Notes under the pieces: model-generated
What the model saw: the letters and a program-made list of their open reading frames with translations, nothing else
Database searches by the model: none
Told to the model about the DNA's origin: nothing
Made by a program: the position numbers and the translations under genes
From: CAWCPR01 sp963797475
Lineage (GTDB): Bacteria > Chloroflexota > Anaerolineae > Anaerolineales > UBA4823
Assembly (NCBI GenBank): GCA_963797475.1
Contig: CAWCPR010000001.1
Span: 2,108,001 to 2,172,000, forward strand
Length of the DNA stretch: 64,000 nt
Direction of reading: 5' to 3'
Shown: piece after piece, positions 25,168 through 33,630 of the stretch
How positions within the stretch are numbered: the stretch's first letter is position 1
Layout: the number at the start of each line of letters is the position of its first letter

Positions 25168-27114
25168 ATGTACACGGTTGTTGTAGAGTTCTTACGGACG
25201 CTGAATGAGTTGCTTGCGGCGGGGATTGCCATCACGGCTTTCTCTTTGCTGCTTTACGCGCTCTCTTTCAACCTGCGCGACCGGGTGGCGCGCATGTTTG
25301 CCTTCATCTTATTTTGCGTTGTGGTGGTTTTTGTGGCCGACGCGTTGGCGAGCGTCACCGAATCGGCGGCCCAGCTTGAATTTTGGCTGCGATTGCAGTG
25401 GCTGGGGATTATTTTTATGCCGGCGGCCTACCTGCATTTTTCGGACGCACTGTTGGCCACTACCGGGCGGCCCTCGCGCGGCCGCCGGCGCCTGGCGATC
25501 CGCCTGACCTACCTGATCTCCCTGGCCTTCCTGGCCAGCCTGCCTTTCTCGCTGCTGGTCGGCCCGCTGGTGCAAAGCGTCCAACCGGCTCCCCACCTGC
25601 AGCGCACCTGGCTTACCTGGGTATTCAGCGCATATTACGCCGCGATCATGGCGTTCGCCTGGATAAATTTCTGGAGGGCCTACCGGCGCACGCATACCAG
25701 TACCAGCCGGCGGCGGATGACCTACCTGTTGGCAGGCGCGCTGGCCCCTGCACTGGGTTCTTACCCTTACCTGCTTTTTGGCTCGGGCCTGGCAGCCTCG
25801 CATCCCTTTTTGTTCTGGCTGGCGGTCACCCTGAGCAATCTCTTCGTCGCCGCGCTGCTGGTCGTCATGGCTTACGCGGTCGCGTTTTTTGGCGTATCCT
25901 GGCCCGACCGGGTGGTAAAGCGCAGGTTGTTTAAATGGGTAATGCGTGGTCCGGTCACCGCTTCCACCGTTTTAGCGATTACCACGTTGGTCCGCCGGGC
26001 AGGGCTGCTGTTCAACATGCCGTATTCGGCCCTGGTGCCGGTTGTGATGGTCGCAACAGTGCTTGTATTGGAACACCTGATCACTCTGGTTGCGCCGGTA
26101 TGGGAGCGCTGGCTTTTTCACGGCGGGGTGCACAGCGATGCGGCTTTTATGCAGTCGTTGGAAGAGCGTTTGTTGACCGAGAGCGACCTGCGCCAGTTCA
26201 TCGAGGCGATCCTGGCGGCGGTCTGCGATCGTCTTCAAGTATCCACCGCGTTCATCGCGGCAATAGGCCCTTTGGGCCTTGAGATGTTAGTAACGATAGG
26301 AGGTGATAAATCGCTGGAGAAAGATAACCTGTCGGAGAATTTGCTCGAAATGGTCTCAGAAGACGGACTGGAGGAAGGCCTGTTTTCCTGGGGGGATTAT
26401 TGGCTGGTTCCGTTATTAGAGCCGGCAGAGGAAGGAAATGAAATGCTCGGCCTGCTGGGTGTATTGCGCCAGCCAGACCAGGTTTTGGATCCAGAGCAAA
26501 CGGAAGCGCTTTCGATTTTAACGGAACGCGCCGCTCTCTCCTTGAGAGACCACCGCAAACAGCAGCAGGTGTTCAATTCTCTAGAAGCGTTAACCCCTCA
26601 AGTGGAGATGATCCAACGGCTGCGCGCCGCAACGCGCTACGATGGTACGGAGATTCTTTTGAAGCCTAACGTAACGCTCGAAGAGAATAAGCTTTCCGTA
26701 TGGGTCAAGGACGCACTCAGCCATTATTGGGGCGGTCCAAAGCTCACGGAAAGTCCCCTCCTGGGGCTGCGTATCGTGCAGCAAGCCCTGGAAGAGCACG
26801 AGGAGAATCCCACCAATGCGCTGCGGGCCATCCTGCGCCGGGCGATCGAACATATCCGCCCGGAGGGAGAGAGACGCTTCACTGCGGAATGGATTTTATA
26901 TAATATACTGGAAATGAAGTTCTTGGAGGGCCGCAAAGTGCGGGAGGTCGCCATGCGCCTGGCAATGTCGGAAGCGGATCTTTATCGCAAACAACGCGTT
27001 GCGATCGAGGCCGTGGCGAACGCGATTGTGGAGATGGAGCAACAAGCAAGAGGAGAAGCGCCTCTGACCGTCGAGGTCGGGGCCCCTCACTCGCAACCTA
27101 TAGAGGCAAGGTGA
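25168..27114 (+). CDS. Seven/eight-helix membrane sensor with GAF domain and C-terminal helical domain
   Basis: A 648-residue regulator. Residues 1-300 hold about eight hydrophobic helices resembling the 7TM sensor region found at the N-terminus of some histidine kinases. A GAF-like domain follows (about 325-470: LRQFIEAILAAVCDRLQVST ... ILTERAALSLRDHR). The C-terminal 150 residues are helical (ERRFTAEWILYNILEMKFLE, VREVAMRLAMSEADLYRKQR), the latter part resembling a helix-turn-helix that ends in a coiled segment. No kinase, cyclase or phosphatase motif is visible. It overlaps the S1-protein gene by four bases, so the pair is co-expressed. A signal-responsive regulator is inferred, not shown. 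Confidence 0.65.
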   Translation: MYTVVVEFLRTLNELLAAGIAITAFSLLLYALSFNLRDRVARMFAFILFCVVVVFVADALASVTESAAQLEFWLRLQWLGIIFMPAAYLHFSDALLATTGRPSRGRRRLAIRLTYLISLAFLASLPFSLLVGPLVQSVQPAPHLQRTWLTWVFSAYYAAIMAFAWINFWRAYRRTHTSTSRRRMTYLLAGALAPALGSYPYLLFGSGLAASHPFLFWLAVTLSNLFVAALLVVMAYAVAFFGVSWPDRVVKRRLFKWVMRGPVTASTVLAITTLVRRAGLLFNMPYSALVPVVMVATVLVLEHLITLVAPVWERWLFHGGVHSDAAFMQSLEERLLTESDLRQFIEAILAAVCDRLQVSTAFIAAIGPLGLEMLVTIGGDKSLEKDNLSENLLEMVSEDGLEEGLFSWGDYWLVPLLEPAEEGNEMLGLLGVLRQPDQVLDPEQTEALSILTERAALSLRDHRKQQQVFNSLEALTPQVEMIQRLRAATRYDGTEILLKPNVTLEENKLSVWVKDALSHYWGGPKLTESPLLGLRIVQQALEEHEENPTNALRAILRRAIEHIRPEGERRFTAEWILYNILEMKFLEGRKVREVAMRLAMSEADLYRKQRVAIEAVANAIVEMEQQARGEAPLTVEVGAPHSQPIEAR

Positions 27115-28097
27115 CCTTAATGGTAAGCAAACCAAAATATCTAGAAACGGGGGGGACGCCCCCACCCATGGAAGAAGCCTGGTGGGAGGCGTTATTGGCT
27201 GAAGACGAAGCGCGTAGTGTACCGGCGACCACAAAACGAGCAAGCGACAAAACGCCCGATAAACCAACCCAAACGCCTTATGCAGCCAACACGCTGGATC
27301 GAGTGGATTGGGAAAAGGCCACGGCGCTTTACGAACAAGACCAGACAATCCAGCTCCAAGTCAGCGGCTACAACCGCGGCGGGCTGCTGGTGGATGGCGA
27401 AAGCCTGCAGGGGTTTGTGCCCGTATCTCACCTGATTGATACGCCGCTGGAAAACCATAGCGTCGAACAGTGGCTGGAGAGCTATGTCGGCCAGGTGTTA
27501 ACGCTGAAAGTGATCGAATGCGATCCCGAGCGGGGCCGGGTGGTCTTTTCAGAGCGGGCAGCGCTCGCAAAACCTGGAAGCCGGATCCAATTGCTGGACC
27601 AGCTCCAACCTGGAGATACCGTCTTTGGCACGGTTACCAACGTCACCGATTTCGGGGTTTTCGTAGACCTGGGTGGGGTGGAGGGCCTCATCCACGTTTC
27701 TGAGATCTCCTGGGGTCGTGTGCGCCATCCAGCCGACGTGGTCGAATTGGGGCAGGAAGTGGAAGTTTACGTCATCCAGGTGAACCGGGATCGGGCGCGC
27801 GTGGCGCTCAGTTTAAAACGATTGTTCCCCAATCCCTGGGAAACAGCGCAAGAGCGCTATTTTCCCGGCCAATTGACGGAGGCGGTCATCACCAGCATCG
27901 TCTCCTTCGGCGCGTTTGCTCGCCTGGAGGAGGGGCTGGACGGACTGATTCATGTCTCCGAGCTGTGCCCTGATGAACAGGTGCAGGATGCTGCCGACAT
28001 CCTGCATGAAGGGCAGCGGGTGCGGGTGCGCGTCATTCATGTGGACGGAAGCAAGCAGCGCTTGGGCTTGAGCATGCGCCTAGACGAGGCAGACTGA
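27111..28097 (+). CDS. S1-domain RNA-binding protein (three S1-type repeats)
   Basis: The 328-residue protein has a disordered acidic N-terminus of about 65 residues followed by three S1/OB-fold repeats. Repeat 1 (about 80-150) has GFVPVSHL, repeat 2 (about 165-235) DFGVFVDLGGVEGLIHVSEIS, and repeat 3 (about 250-320) SFGAFARLEEGLDGLIHVSEL. The repeats resemble those of ribosomal protein S1 and polynucleotide phosphorylase, so binding to single-stranded RNA is likely; it is shorter than S1 itself. GTG 27111 sits in the GTGA overlap with the membrane sensor gene; ATG 27120 is an alternative start. Confidence 0.85.
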   Translation: MTLMVSKPKYLETGGTPPPMEEAWWEALLAEDEARSVPATTKRASDKTPDKPTQTPYAANTLDRVDWEKATALYEQDQTIQLQVSGYNRGGLLVDGESLQGFVPVSHLIDTPLENHSVEQWLESYVGQVLTLKVIECDPERGRVVFSERAALAKPGSRIQLLDQLQPGDTVFGTVTNVTDFGVFVDLGGVEGLIHVSEISWGRVRHPADVVELGQEVEVYVIQVNRDRARVALSLKRLFPNPWETAQERYFPGQLTEAVITSIVSFGAFARLEEGLDGLIHVSELCPDEQVQDAADILHEGQRVRVRVIHVDGSKQRLGLSMRLDEAD

Positions 28098-28148
28098 TCT
28101 TTCAGCGACTGTCAGGAAATTCGCTGCGGGGTTAGCAGTTCACGCTGC

Positions 28149-28208
28149 CAGGGACCGTCCCTGCAATCGACCTATCCAGGCAGCCGGCCTTTATAGGTGG
28201 GCTGCTCC
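28149..28208. other. Two stem-loops between the S1 protein gene and comEA
   Basis: CAGGGA/TCCCTG (28149-28154 and 28158-28163) is a perfect 6-bp stem. GCAGCC and GGCTGC a little downstream (about 28179-28203) form a second stem. Neither has a T-run. They may end the upstream transcript or be processing sites. Confidence 0.4.
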
Positions 28209-28230
28209 GGGCGTTATTGTGTTTAATGGA

Positions 28231-28818
28231 ATGAAAAACTTATGGTGGGTGCTCGCCATTGGCATTGCCGCCGGCGTGCTGGCAAGCGGGCTGGTATTGC
28301 TGGTCAGCCGGCCGCCGCGCGGTGAAAGTATCATCCTGACGCCCCCGCCTACCACCGCTTCGCTCGTCGTGCACATCAGCGGCGCGGTGGCGGATCCGGG
28401 GGCCTATCACCTGCCAGCTCACAGCCGGGTGCAGGACGCTGTCCAGTCCGCAGGCGGGTTTTTGCCGGAAGCCGACGAGCAGGCGGTCAACCTGGCGGCT
28501 TTCCTGCAGGATGGCGAAAAGCTGTCTATCCCGACCCAGGCTCCCACACGTACAGTCACGGGAAACCAGCCGGCCGCCGCGCCTGCCAACCCAACCGCTG
28601 CGGCAAACATTCCAGGCGGCCTGGTCGACATCAACAGCGCCTCCCAGTCCGAGCTAGAAAGCCTGCCAGGCATCGGCCCGGTCATCGCCGGCAGGATCAT
28701 CGCCTACCGCCAGGATCACGGGGCGTTCGCCAGCATTCAGGATATCCAGGATGTTTCCGGGATCGGTCCGGCGACTTTCGCTCGTTTACAAGACCTGATC
28801 ACCACCGGCGCACCATGA
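28231..28818 (+). CDS. comEA: ComEA-type competence protein (SLBB plus helix-hairpin-helix)
   Basis: ComEA is a membrane-anchored DNA receptor for natural transformation. The 195-residue product has one N-terminal anchor (WWVLAIGIAAGVLASGLVLL), an SLBB-type domain (about 45-105: VHISGAVADPGAYHL ... GGFLPEADEQAVNLAA), a Pro/Ala/Thr linker, and two helix-hairpin-helix motifs at the C-terminus (VDINSASQSELESLPGIGPV and VSGIGPATFARLQDLI) that bind double-stranded DNA. ATG 28231 is chosen over GTG 28219. ComEC is not in the window. Confidence 0.85.
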   Translation: MKNLWWVLAIGIAAGVLASGLVLLVSRPPRGESIILTPPPTTASLVVHISGAVADPGAYHLPAHSRVQDAVQSAGGFLPEADEQAVNLAAFLQDGEKLSIPTQAPTRTVTGNQPAAAPANPTAAANIPGGLVDINSASQSELESLPGIGPVIAGRIIAYRQDHGAFASIQDIQDVSGIGPATFARLQDLITTGAP

Positions 28819-28882
28819 AGTAAGACCAAATTCAGCCATCAGCCGGGCCGGCTCGTGCAGCAGCCGGTCGTTAAAGGTTTTA

Positions 28883-28891
28883 TGCTAGAAT
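28883..28891 (+). promoter_or_regulatory. Possible extended -10 promoter for the SRPBCC gene
   Basis: TGCTAGAAT fits TG-N-TAGAAT, 51 bases before the start codon. No good -35 box was seen. Confidence 0.3.
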
Positions 28892-28907
28892 ATTCAATGT
28901 GAGTACA

Positions 28908-28933
28908 GATGAAAAGAGATTCACCAGAACAGG
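28908..28933 (+). repeat. Partial copy 4 of the dispersed repeat
   Basis: GATGAAAAGAGATTCACCAG followed by AACAGG resembles the 3' part of copies 1 and 2 (GATGAAAGGAGATTCATCAA, then AATAGG). Here it lies ten bases upstream of a start codon and overlaps the ribosome-binding site AGGAGG. Confidence 0.45.
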
Positions 28934-28942
28934 AGGAAATCG

Positions 28943-29398
28943 ATGGTCGAATTTGAAAACAGCATCCTGATCGAACGTCCGATTAGCGTCACGTTCGCGT
29001 TTGTAGCCGATTTTGAAAACATGCCAAAATGGAACTATTTCGTCACCCAGACACGTAAGATTTCCCCCGGCGCAGTTGGGCTGGGGACGATTTATCACCA
29101 AAAACGAAAAAAAGACGAACAAGAATTAGAAATCATCGATTACGAACCCAACCACCTGGTTGCCATACAAACCCTGCCCCCAGCGCCGTCTCTCGAGATG
29201 CGCTTCACCTTCGAACCTGTCAAGGGTGGAACCCGCATGATTGAAGCCTGGAAGCTGGAAACCGGGCTGTTTGGACCGCTCGAAAAGCTGGCGTCGGGGA
29301 AAGTGAAATCGGCGGTCGCCGATAACATGAATAAATTAAAGAAACTGTTGGAAACAGGGGAAGTCCGGCTGCAGGATGGACGCGTCGAACAAGTGTAA
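28943..29398 (+). CDS. SRPBCC (polyketide cyclase/dehydrase-like) protein
   Basis: A 151-residue START-like protein. MVEFENSILIERPISVTFAF and VADFENMPKWNYFVTQTRKI form the first strand and helix pair. The later TFEPVKGGTRMIEAWKLET and the long C-terminal helix of charged residues complete the fold. Such proteins bind hydrophobic ligands; no catalytic residue can be named. AGGAGG precedes ATG 28943 at 7 bases. The DNA methyltransferase gene follows after 5 bases, but a functional link is not obvious. Confidence 0.78.
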   Translation: MVEFENSILIERPISVTFAFVADFENMPKWNYFVTQTRKISPGAVGLGTIYHQKRKKDEQELEIIDYEPNHLVAIQTLPPAPSLEMRFTFEPVKGGTRMIEAWKLETGLFGPLEKLASGKVKSAVADNMNKLKKLLETGEVRLQDGRVEQV

Positions 29399-29403
29399 GC
29401 CCG

Positions 29404-30367
29404 ATGCGGGAAGCAGATTTGCAGCCCCAGGAAGTTCGGGGTGGAACAGATATGGCCCAAAAGAACTCAAAGCGAATGAACACAGAAACCAGCTCTTTCG
29501 GGACTCCCGGTCGAGTAAGCCACAACTCTTCTCGATTCTATTCGAGCCGCCTCTACGAAGGGGTGGACCGGGAAAAGCGTATCGATTACGCGGATAAGGA
29601 TCATCCGCGTGAAAACCCGGTCCCCGCTGAATTTTTAAACAGGCTGCACTGCAAATCCAGCGAAAAGATGGAGGATCTTCCCGACAACAGCATCCACCTG
29701 ATGATCACCTCGCCGCCTTACAACGCCACGAAGGAATATGACGATGATCTCAACCTGGAAGAATATCTCGAGCTGCTGGAATAATGTCTGGCGAGAGACC
29801 TACCGGGTGCTGGTCCCGGGCGGAAGGGCCTGCATCAACGTCGCAGGGCTGGGCAGGCGACCCTACATCCCGATCCACAGGTACATCACCGAGCAGATGC
29901 TGAAGATTGGCTACCTCATGCGTGGCGAGATTATCTGGAACAAAGCCGCCAGCGCCAGCGCCTCAACCGCCTGGGGGAGCTGGCAGTCTGCCAGCAACCC
30001 ATCCCTGCGGGATGTCCACGAGTATATTTTAATCTTCTCAAAGCAGACTTTCCGCAGAGATAGCGATGGAAAAGAGAGCACAATCTCGAAGGAAGATTTC
30101 CTGGAGTGGACGAAAAGCGTATGGACATTCCCGGCTGTTTCAGCAAGAAAAATCGGTCACCCGGCGCCCTTCCCCGAAGAGCTGCCGCACCGCCTGATCC
30201 AGCTTTACACTTTCCGAGGCGACGTGGTGCTGGACCCATTTTCCGGCAGCGGCACCACCTGCGTCGCGGCAGCAGTGGATGGGCGCGCTTTCGTCGGCTA
30301 TGAAATCAACGAAGCCTATGTGCAACTGGCGAACCGGCGGCTGGTTGCATGTGTTGATTCCAGTTAA
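29404..30367 (+). pseudogene. Beta-class DNA methyltransferase (probable N4-cytosine), one apparent +1 frameshift
   Basis: The catalytic motif IV reads TSPPYNATKEYDDD, and the SAM-binding motif I (LDPFSGSGTTCVAA) comes after it, the beta-class order. SPPY is typical of N4-cytosine methyltransferases, although adenine activity cannot be excluded. Near 29783 the frame ends with GAA TAA; skipping one base continues NVWRETYRVLVPGGRACINV and the rest. Corrected, the protein has about 320 residues. No restriction endonuclease gene is adjacent, so it is an orphan methyltransferase. The first 50 residues are poorly conserved-looking, and ATGs at 29452 or 29476 are alternative starts. Confidence 0.75.
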
Positions 30368-30411
30368 ACATATCCCAAATTGGGCCGATCAATACCATTA
30401 CAACTGGGTTT

Positions 30412-32889
30412 GTGCAGATTACAATGGGCTTCACGAATTTTCCGGTACAGTTGACGAGTTTCATCGGGCGCGAGGGTGACCTTGCTGCTATCGAACACCT
30501 GCTTTCCTCTTCTCGGTTGGTCACACTCACCGGAGTGGGGGGATGCGGTAAAACGCGGCTGGCGATCCAGGTGGCTAACGCCGTTCAAGAAAACTATGCC
30601 GGCGGCGTCTGGCTGATCGACCTGGTGCCTTTACGCGAGCCGGCGCTCGTCCCGCAGCATGTTGCTCAAACCCTCGGTTTGCGCCTGACTGCGGACGAGC
30701 CCCCGCTGGAGATGCTGCTTCGTTCTGTCGCATCGAAACAACTGCTTCTCATTTTTGACAATTGTGAACATTTAAGTGAAACGATCGCGAAGATTTCCCA
30801 GAGGTTGTTATCCCATGCGCCTGATCTGCGCATACTGGCAACCAGCCGGGAGGTGTTGGGCATCGCCGGAGAAAGCATCTATCCAGTTTCCGGCCTGGCC
30901 TGCCCGACAATAGATCCAGAGGTTCTGGCAGCAGGACAAGACCGCAAGAATTTGCAGGAATTAATGGGCTACAACTCCGTCCATTTGTTTGTGGATCGGG
31001 CAAGATCCTGCGCCCCCAATTTTCGCCTGACCTTTGAAAACGCCCCGGCGACTGTTGAAATTTGTTGCCGGTTGGATGGCCTGCCCCTGGCGTTGGAACT
31101 GGCGAGTGCTCGCGTTAACGTATTGACCGTTCAGGAAATCGCCGGTCGTCTGAACGACCGTTTTGCTTTGCTCACCTCCGGTCCACGTAGTGGATATGAC
31201 CCACATCATCAGACCCTGCGCGCCGCAATCGATTGGAGCCACGCGCTGCTTGCGGCGGATGAACAAATTTTGTTTCGCCGCCTGGCGGTTTTTGAGGCGG
31301 GTTTCACTTTGGACACTTCCCAATCCGTATGTGCGGATGGGAATTCTGCTACGGAGCCCATTTTATAAGAGATCTCCTCGTTGGTCGGCAAATCCCTGGT
31401 AGTCGCGGATACCATTGGCCGCGCCCAGGCGCGCTATCGCCTGCTCGAAACGATCCGCGAATACGCTCTGGAGAAACTGGAAGAAGCAGGGGAAACAGCT
31501 GGCCAGCGTGACCGCCATCTGGATTTCTTTCTCGCCCGTGTGGAGGAGGCCGAACCGAAGCTATACGATGCCTACCAGCATCTCTGGTTGAGCTGGCTGG
31601 ACAGCGAGCATGACAACCTGCGCGTCGCCCTGGCCTAGGCGCTGGAGAGTCCATCCATCGAAAAAGGTCTGCGGATGGCCGCAGCGATCGTCCGCTTTTG
31701 GGAGATCCGGCGCTATTGGCGGGAAGGCCTGGATTGGTTCGAGCGCTTGCTCCGCCAGGCGGATGATACCGTTTCGCCCATCGTCCGCGCCAATGCGCTC
31801 AGCCGGGCGGCGTTTCTGGCCATGTTTCTCGACGATGCGCCTACCACAATTGCCTATGGGCAGGCGGCCGTAAAGTTCGCCGAAGCCGCCGGGGAGCAAG
31901 GCAAAGTTGTTTTGACCATCGCTTTGGGTGCTCTGGCCTCTGGAGCGAGAGTGGCGGGTGACTTTTCCACCGCATTCACAATTCAGGAGCGCATGATCCG
32001 GCTCCTGCGTGAGATGCCGGGCCAGTCGTTTCTCCTCAGCATGACCTTGATGACCCAGGGCAGCGTCGCGATTGAGTTGGGTTACTATGATACCGCCCGG
32101 ACCTACCTAGAGGAGACCCTGGCGCTGGCTCAGGAGGCCGGCGATTCCTACCGGACCGCCGTCACGCTAATCACGATGGGGGATCTGGCGCGCTGCGAGC
32201 AAAAATATTCGCAAGCACTTGCCGCCTATGAGCGCAGTGTACCCCTTCTGCGCGATCTGGGAGCCCAACTCGTTCTGGCCTCGGCCCTCCACAACCTGGG
32301 GTACGCCTGCCTGCACCTGGGGAATGTAGAGCGTGCCCAAACTCTGTTCTGGGAGAGCATGGCCATTCATCAGGAATTGCAGAATGGGCCGGGAATTTCC
32401 GAATGCCTGACCGGTTTCGCTGCCATCGCTATTCATCAAGGAATGCCTGCATCTGGCGCCCGTCTGTTAGGTGCATCGGCAGCGATTGGCGGGAAAAGGA
32501 TCGATATTGCATCGTTTTTTTACGCCACTCGTCTTGAGTACGAACATTACCTCGAACTGGCTCGCGCCAGGCTTAACGAGACTGATTTTTTGGCTGAACA
32601 GGCAGCCGGGTATGCCATGTCCCTGGATCAAGCCATAGACTACGCCTTGAAGTTCCTGCTTGAACCAAAAACTGCGCCTCCGTCAGAGGGGATAGCGAAT
32701 GGATTGACTGGCCGCGAACGCGAAATTGCTGCGCTGATCGGGCAGGGCAAAACGAACAGGGAGATCGCCGCCGAGCTGGTCTTAAGTAAGCGCACGGTTG
32801 AAACGCACGTCAGCAATATTTTATCTAAGCTGGAAATGACCAGCCGCTCACAGATCATGCGTTGGGCGTTGGATCATGGATTGACCTGA
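30412..32889 (+). pseudogene. LuxR-type ATPase regulator (LAL/NB-ARC-like) broken by two in-frame stop codons
   Basis: About 825 codons read in one frame. An N-terminal ATPase has Walker A GVGGCGKTRLAIQVA (about 39-53) and LLLIFDNCEHLSE; a TPR-like helical region follows (SALHNLGYACLHLGNVERAQ). The C-terminal LuxR-type HTH reads LTGREREIAALIGQGKTNRE ... SKRTVETHVSNILSKLEM. TAA at 31366-31368 interrupts before the SSLVGKSLVVAD stretch, and TAG at 31636-31638 stands where relatives usually have Trp (LAWALES). No frame change is needed across either stop. The product would otherwise be an ATP-controlled transcription regulator. The start is GTG 30412 or ATG 30424. Confidence 0.8.
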
Positions 32890-32930
32890 ACCCTCCCATC
32901 ACTGCAGGTCCTATTTCACTCAAACAGCGG

Positions 32931-32957
32931 CCGCGCCTGTGGGCGCGGTCTTTTTTT
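32931..32957 (+). terminator. Strong intrinsic terminator after the LuxR-type gene
   Basis: CCGCGCC (32931-32937) pairs perfectly with GGCGCGG (32942-32948) around TGTG, followed by TC and seven T. Confidence 0.92.
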
Positions 32958-33046
32958 CCTCAGGCTCCGGTCAGGTAGAGCCAGAGTATTTTCGCCGCGG
33001 ACCATTACATATTCAAAGATACGTATGCGTCTCCGTGTATATACTG

Positions 33047-33075
33047 ATGACATTTCATATCTAATTTGTCATAAT
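33047..33075 (+). promoter_or_regulatory. Sigma70-type promoter for the SnoaL/cyclase pair
   Basis: ATGACA (33047-33052) and CATAAT (33070-33075), each five of six to consensus, are 17 bases apart in an AT-rich stretch. Two small stems follow in the leader: TAACG/CGTTA near 33075-33088, and AGAAAGA/TCTTTCT near 33098-33113. Confidence 0.6.
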
Positions 33076-33186
33076 AACGGCGTCGTTAAAATACACAGAA
33101 AGACTTCTTTCTAAGAGATAGCCAGCGGCGATACCCATTTTCCCGTTCTGGTTCTTCCAATCAATGAACTACCTGGAGACAGCGTG

Positions 33187-33615
33187 ATGCCAACCGCCCC
33201 AACCAATTCTTTCATCCGCCGTATTTTTGACAAGGGCTTCAACCAGGGCAACCTGGCGGTCGTGGATGAAGTGTTGTCCCCGAACCACATCGCCCATAAC
33301 GCCATTGGCGGGGCTCCGAATGGCCCACACGGCCTCAAGTTGTTGATCGCGATGTTCCGCACCGCATTCCCCGATCTGCACTGCACCGTCGAGGATGAGA
33401 TTCATGAAGGGGATAAATTTTCAGCGCGTTGGACAATGAGCGGCACCCACCAGGGGCTATTTTTGGGGAATCCACCGACGGGCAAGCGCGTCCGTGTCCC
33501 AGGTCTGATTTTTGGGCGGACGATGGATGGCAAGGTTGCTGAGGATTGGACAATCATTGATCAAATGGGAATGCTGCAGCAGCTTGGTCTGGTCCCCCCG
33601 TCATCCGCAAACTAA
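33187..33615 (+). CDS. SnoaL-like ester cyclase/NTF2-fold protein
   Basis: The 142-residue protein has the SnoaL-like pattern: FDKGFNQGNLAVVDEVLSPN, then PNGPHGLKLLIAMFRTAFPD, then ARWTMSGTHQGLFLGNPPTG and the late GKVAEDWTIIDQMGML. Family members are small alpha+beta barrels with diverse roles; many are of unknown function. ATG 33187 is preferred to the GTG at 33184. It lies 15 bases before the cyclase gene, with which it shares a promoter. Confidence 0.82.
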   Translation: MPTAPTNSFIRRIFDKGFNQGNLAVVDEVLSPNHIAHNAIGGAPNGPHGLKLLIAMFRTAFPDLHCTVEDEIHEGDKFSARWTMSGTHQGLFLGNPPTGKRVRVPGLIFGRTMDGKVAEDWTIIDQMGMLQQLGLVPPSSAN

Positions 33616-33630
33616 ACGAGGAGAAATCGA

